64,000 nucleotides of DNA from Hippophae tibetana (Eukaryota; Streptophyta; Magnoliopsida; Rosales; Elaeagnaceae), in contig CM072810.1 in the NCBI GenBank assembly GCA_037013495.1, forward strand, positions 108,848,398 through 108,912,397. Direction: 5' to 3'. Shown here piece after piece: positions 60,429 through 64,000 of this stretch. The notes under the pieces are model-generated. The model worked only from the letters and a program-made list of their open reading frames with translations, was not told the DNA's origin and ran no database searches. Position 1 is the first letter of the stretch; every line of letters starts with the position of its first letter. A program made the translations under genes and the position numbers.

Positions 60429-60810
60429 TGCAAAGGCCCTGCTGTAAGAGACAGACAAAAAATCTTAACAGAAACTGGCATAAATAGGCGAACAAAGCTT
60501 TGCTATTCTTCTTCAATGGAGTAAATGCATGCGAGAGTCACGTGACTGGGGAATATGAAATAGGCGAGAACTGAGAAGGAAAGGGATCAAAGAATTAGGA
60601 TTGGAATAATTATAAGGGATTTCTCAGTGGAAATCAAACGTCCTGATTTTGGTTGAAAACGGAGGAGGAGACTCATAGCCCATCCACTTTTGGTCTTCCA
60701 GTTATGGCAGTTTGGTTCCTTGCTTTTAAGCTGTGATTTCTGCCGGTGGTCTCATATTGGGCAATTTCATCGGGAAATATGAGAAAATGGGCCGATAATC
60801 CAGCCCAATT
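60429..60810 (-). promoter_or_regulatory. MED25: MED25 promoter and 5' leader
   Basis: Upstream of the MED25 ATG. It contains a palindromic E/G-box TCACGTGA (60538-60545) and four site II-type motifs (TGGGCC/TGGGCA or complement) at 60677-60682, 60758-60763, 60788-60793 and 60802-60807. Site II elements bind TCP factors and are typical of broadly expressed plant genes. No clear TATA box is evident. The left duplicate has no counterpart. Confidence 0.6.
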
Positions 60811-61194
60811 AGTAACGTTATCTGAGTTTTTTTCTTCCTAATACACTTAAATATAAACGCATTTTTATAATATTATATAACACTAATACAACTAAATTCT
60901 ACAACGTTTGCTAATATGGTATTTTCTGCCCAAGTTTTTTTGTATTATGTATTTCTCTTATTTTCTTTCTATGTATAATATTTATTTCTTTATTTTTAAT
61001 CAATTAAAGTTTTTATTAAATTCTTGAAGAAACAATGAATATAACATGTAAGGGACTTGTTTGATAAATTATTAGATATAAAATATGTATCTATTTATAA
61101 TTTAAATCTAAAATATTTAATACTTTTAAACTAATATATATTTATATATTTGTTGAATTCATTCTTGTGTTGTTTGTGTTTATCATTAAATTAT

Positions 61195-63180
61195 TGAAAA
61201 TATATATCAAAAGTGCTCTAATATTATTCAAAAATTGTACTTAAAAAACAATATAATCGAAAAAAATTGAAAGGAATATTTAAAACAAAGAATGCATGCA
61301 TGATTTCATTTCATTACTTATATAAAAATTGCTTCATATTTATAGTCTTATTTTTATTTGTTTTGTTTTTTTTTTGTCTCGTTTTCTTTCTAAAATTTAC
61401 TTGTTTTACTACTTTTAATTTTTAATATTATTTTTTTGTAGTTTTTAATTACTAAATGGATATTTCAAAAAAAATTATAAAATAAATAAATAAATAACCA
61501 AATACAATTATTTCTTAAAGATATTTTTTTTCATATCACGGTTGTACATTTATATACCTAGATATATGTATAAATAATTATCCTAGTTTAAATTCAAATG
61601 GCTGATAATCAACATATATTATTAAATTATAAAATATTATTATTTTTTTAAAGTAATAATCAATAATATATTTTGATATTTTTAAACATGTATTTAAATT
61701 AAGATAAGTAGAAACTCTTAAAAAATTCATATTTAAATGATAATAATAAAAACAATAAAGGAAAAAAATCATGTGTAATTTTATGTTTGACTTGGATGTT
61801 AAAATAAAATGAAATTAAATTCATTGTATTATTACCATGAAAACTTATTTCTCTCAAATGTCTAGTTAACCACGTGGTCACCTTAAAGTACTCTTTTTTA
61901 AACATAATTATATTATCATTTATTCTTTTTTTTTCTCATATTTCTTATTTGTTACCCCAATAAGTTTTTATTTTACTTTGATTTTGCTCTATTTTGAATG
62001 TTGTAAACGTTACTTCTAGTTTTACATAATTTCAATTCCATTTTTTAAACAAATATTTAATAGTATTACTATTTTCATTAAATTTAAATTTATTATTATT
62101 AATGCCTTTTAATTTCTAAAAAAATATAATTATATCATTTAAAGTATATTGTTAAAAATTCAAGTCTAACTCAATCTAATAATATCTCGTTGAGTTAAGA
62201 GTTGTTTAAGCTTATAAGTAGTTTTGTTGTCTTTCTCCTACTTGATGTAGGATAAGGATACTTAACAATCTCTTTTCACACGACGAACAAATGTGGACAT
62301 AAACACCACGGTAAGACTGTGGTAAAGCCAACACATAAAGACTAGGAACATAGTTCTGATACCATGTTATAAATTTAGGTATAACTCAATCTAATAAGAT
62401 CTCGTTGAGTTAAGAGTTGCCAAAATTTAACTTCCAACCGATATGAGATAAATATATTTAACATATATAACTCTAAAAGTTAAAATCTAAAATATACAAT
62501 AAATATTAAAATACTTTATATTGTTCTTTTAATAAATAATTTATGTAAAAACAACCTAAAATTCTAAGAAGTTATAGTTTTCAAATTACTCTAATATTCA
62601 TTTTCTTAAAAAATGAATGTAATAAAATATTTGAAAAGTTATAAAAATAAAATTTTTGAAACTTATAACTACAAAGATAACATATTTATTTTATATATTT
62701 TTACTATTAAAAAAGTTTAACATATCATTTTATTTTATATAATATCAAATTAAGTGATATTCAAATTGAGTTATAACCATTTATATCATTTAAATATAAA
62801 ATACAGTTAAATTAAAACCCATTTTTAGGTATTATTTTTTATTGATATAAGTTTAAACAATGTTACAACTTGAGTTATTACTATTTTTGTTGATATAAAT
62901 TAAAACCTATTTTTGGGCCTCGTATATCGCTGATATTCTTCGATCGATTCCGTCATTTAAGTTATAGTAAACACGAGCGCTGACTTAAAACACAAAGACT
63001 TGGGTGAGTGCTGTGGGCTTGGAATTGACACATAGAGACGTGTTTTTTTATGTTGTTGATCACGTGGCTCTGTGAAACGTAAGCATTGGACTACTCTTTG
63101 GACCCTCTTGGATCTAAGATATTGCTTCATCTTTTCCCCTATTTCATTTATACTCGGGGGTAATTGAGAACTAATTGAAA
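61195..63180. repeat. Segmental duplication, right copy of block B
   Basis: Partner of 18265-20235, lying upstream of MED25. It ends where the left copy has the telomere-like insertion; homology returns at about 63715-63885. Bases 60811-61194 are AT-rich with nothing recognised. Confidence 0.85.
62150..62463 (-). mobile_element. TRIM, right copy
   Basis: LTRs at 62150-62267 (minus-strand start TGTTAAGTATCC, end TTAACA) and 62365-62463. The PBS TGGTATCAGAAC is at 62364-62353, and a purine-rich GTGAAAAGAGAT precedes the 3' LTR. The TSD is TATAT on both sides. It is better preserved than the left copy and defines the element's borders. Confidence 0.82.
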
Positions 63181-64000
63181 TTTTAAAACGCATTTTGTCT
63201 TGAGAAAAATGAATTTTTTACCCGTAGAGAATTTTAAATTTTTATTTTTAACTTATATATGGACGGAGATTTAATGTAATTACACACTTATAATTTTTTA
63301 ATAATTTGATTATACAATCATAATGAAAAAAAGGTTTAATAATATATAATTTGATAATAGTTTTATAAATTAATTCAAACTAAAGAGTATCCCTAAAAGG
63401 ATCCACATTATTACTAAATGACCTCACATTATTTAAAAATTTGAAAATGGTTTTGACATGTTTTAAACAACTTCAAGTCGATTTTAACATATTACAATAT
63501 TTCAATCCATTTAAAACAAAACAAAAAAGAAATCAATCCACTTTTATTTAAATAAATATTTAAGAAATATTCAATAAAATGAATATATGAATTTTTTTAA
63601 TGGATAAATTCATACTTATGACACACAAAAGTAAGATTTGAAATTGATGTGTTAATTCTTATGATACTTGATTAAGATAATATAAATAAAATTTATTTAA
63701 ATAATAAATAGAAAAATATTTATATATATATAATTTATTTCATATATTAAGTTACATAAATGAAATAGTTATAATTCCAAAGTCTCGTAATAAATAGAGA
63801 GTGACACATTATAAAAAGAAGAAGATAACTTTAAGTGTTAGTTAATTTATATATAATATAGATTTATAGATGCATCCATTATGTATATCCATTATGTAGA
63901 AGCTTTCTTGTCTTCTCGGTCATTCACTTCGTCTTACTCAACATCGTCTAATAACAAAGGTACTTCTCATTTTTTATATCGTGTACTTACCTATGACCAA
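63181..64000. other. AT-rich terminal region
   Basis: 63181-63710 has no counterpart in the left copy and no coding signal. 63715-63885 matches 21396-21566. The last 115 bases are unique and uncharacterised. Confidence 0.5.

Noticed and set aside
60429..60458. Upstream in-frame ATG of MED25 (MSVSYSRAFA extension)
   Set aside because: The family protein begins near the downstream Met, and the ten extra residues have no counterpart that I know.

Overview
The window is nuclear DNA of a flowering plant, almost certainly a eudicot. It is AT-rich and intron-bearing, with LTR retrotransposons of the Copia and Ty3/Gypsy (Athila-like) types, a CACTA DNA transposon, a small TRIM element and one full-length plant housekeeping gene. 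I cannot name the species from sequence alone.

The one apparently complete host gene is MED25 (Mediator subunit 25, PFT1 in Arabidopsis). It lies on the minus strand from 60428 to 41558. I could join 15 exons with GT/AG borders and continuous phase into an 803-residue reading frame: a von Willebrand A domain, a Met/Ser/Gly-rich linker, the ACID domain and a glutamine-rich tail. Its first intron is about 8.5 kb because a young Copia element (52156-57099, TSD ACTAC, LTRs differing at 3 of 184 sites) sits in it. A second, truncated MED25 copy occupies 1-6909. Exons 3-12 are present with all splice sites and frames preserved, but exons 1 and 2 and the promoter are absent. The two copies belong to a segmental duplication: 1-7955 matches 43501-51238, and 18265-21566 matches 61195-63885. 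The far-flank part is more diverged than the gene part.

Region by region:
- 1-7955: left MED25 duplicate.
- 8021-18067: decayed Copia element (TSD TTATG), carrying a nested 4.3-kb Athila-like non-autonomous element in its leader (about 8854-13195, minus orientation). The nested element has a G-box-rich LTR and an array of nine foldbacks in place of gag-pol.
- 18265-21566: duplicated intergenic flank with a TRIM and a degenerate TTTAGGG-type tract.
- 22914-27325: second, 5'-damaged Copia element on the minus strand.
- 27527-30715: broken LHT-type amino-acid transporter gene.
- 32055-37909: CACTA transposon with a truncated TNPD-type transposase, a seven-exon ULP1-protease reading frame, palindromic subterminal repeats and a MIRNA-like foldback.
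- 37910-41557: AT-rich spacer.
- 41558-60428: MED25.
- 60429-60810: MED25 promoter with TCP site II motifs.
- 61195-63885: right copy of the duplicated flank.

There is no operon-like cooperation here. The story is a regulatory gene that was duplicated, and both copies were then reshaped by transposons. I found no CRISPR array, rRNA gene or convincing intact tRNA gene.
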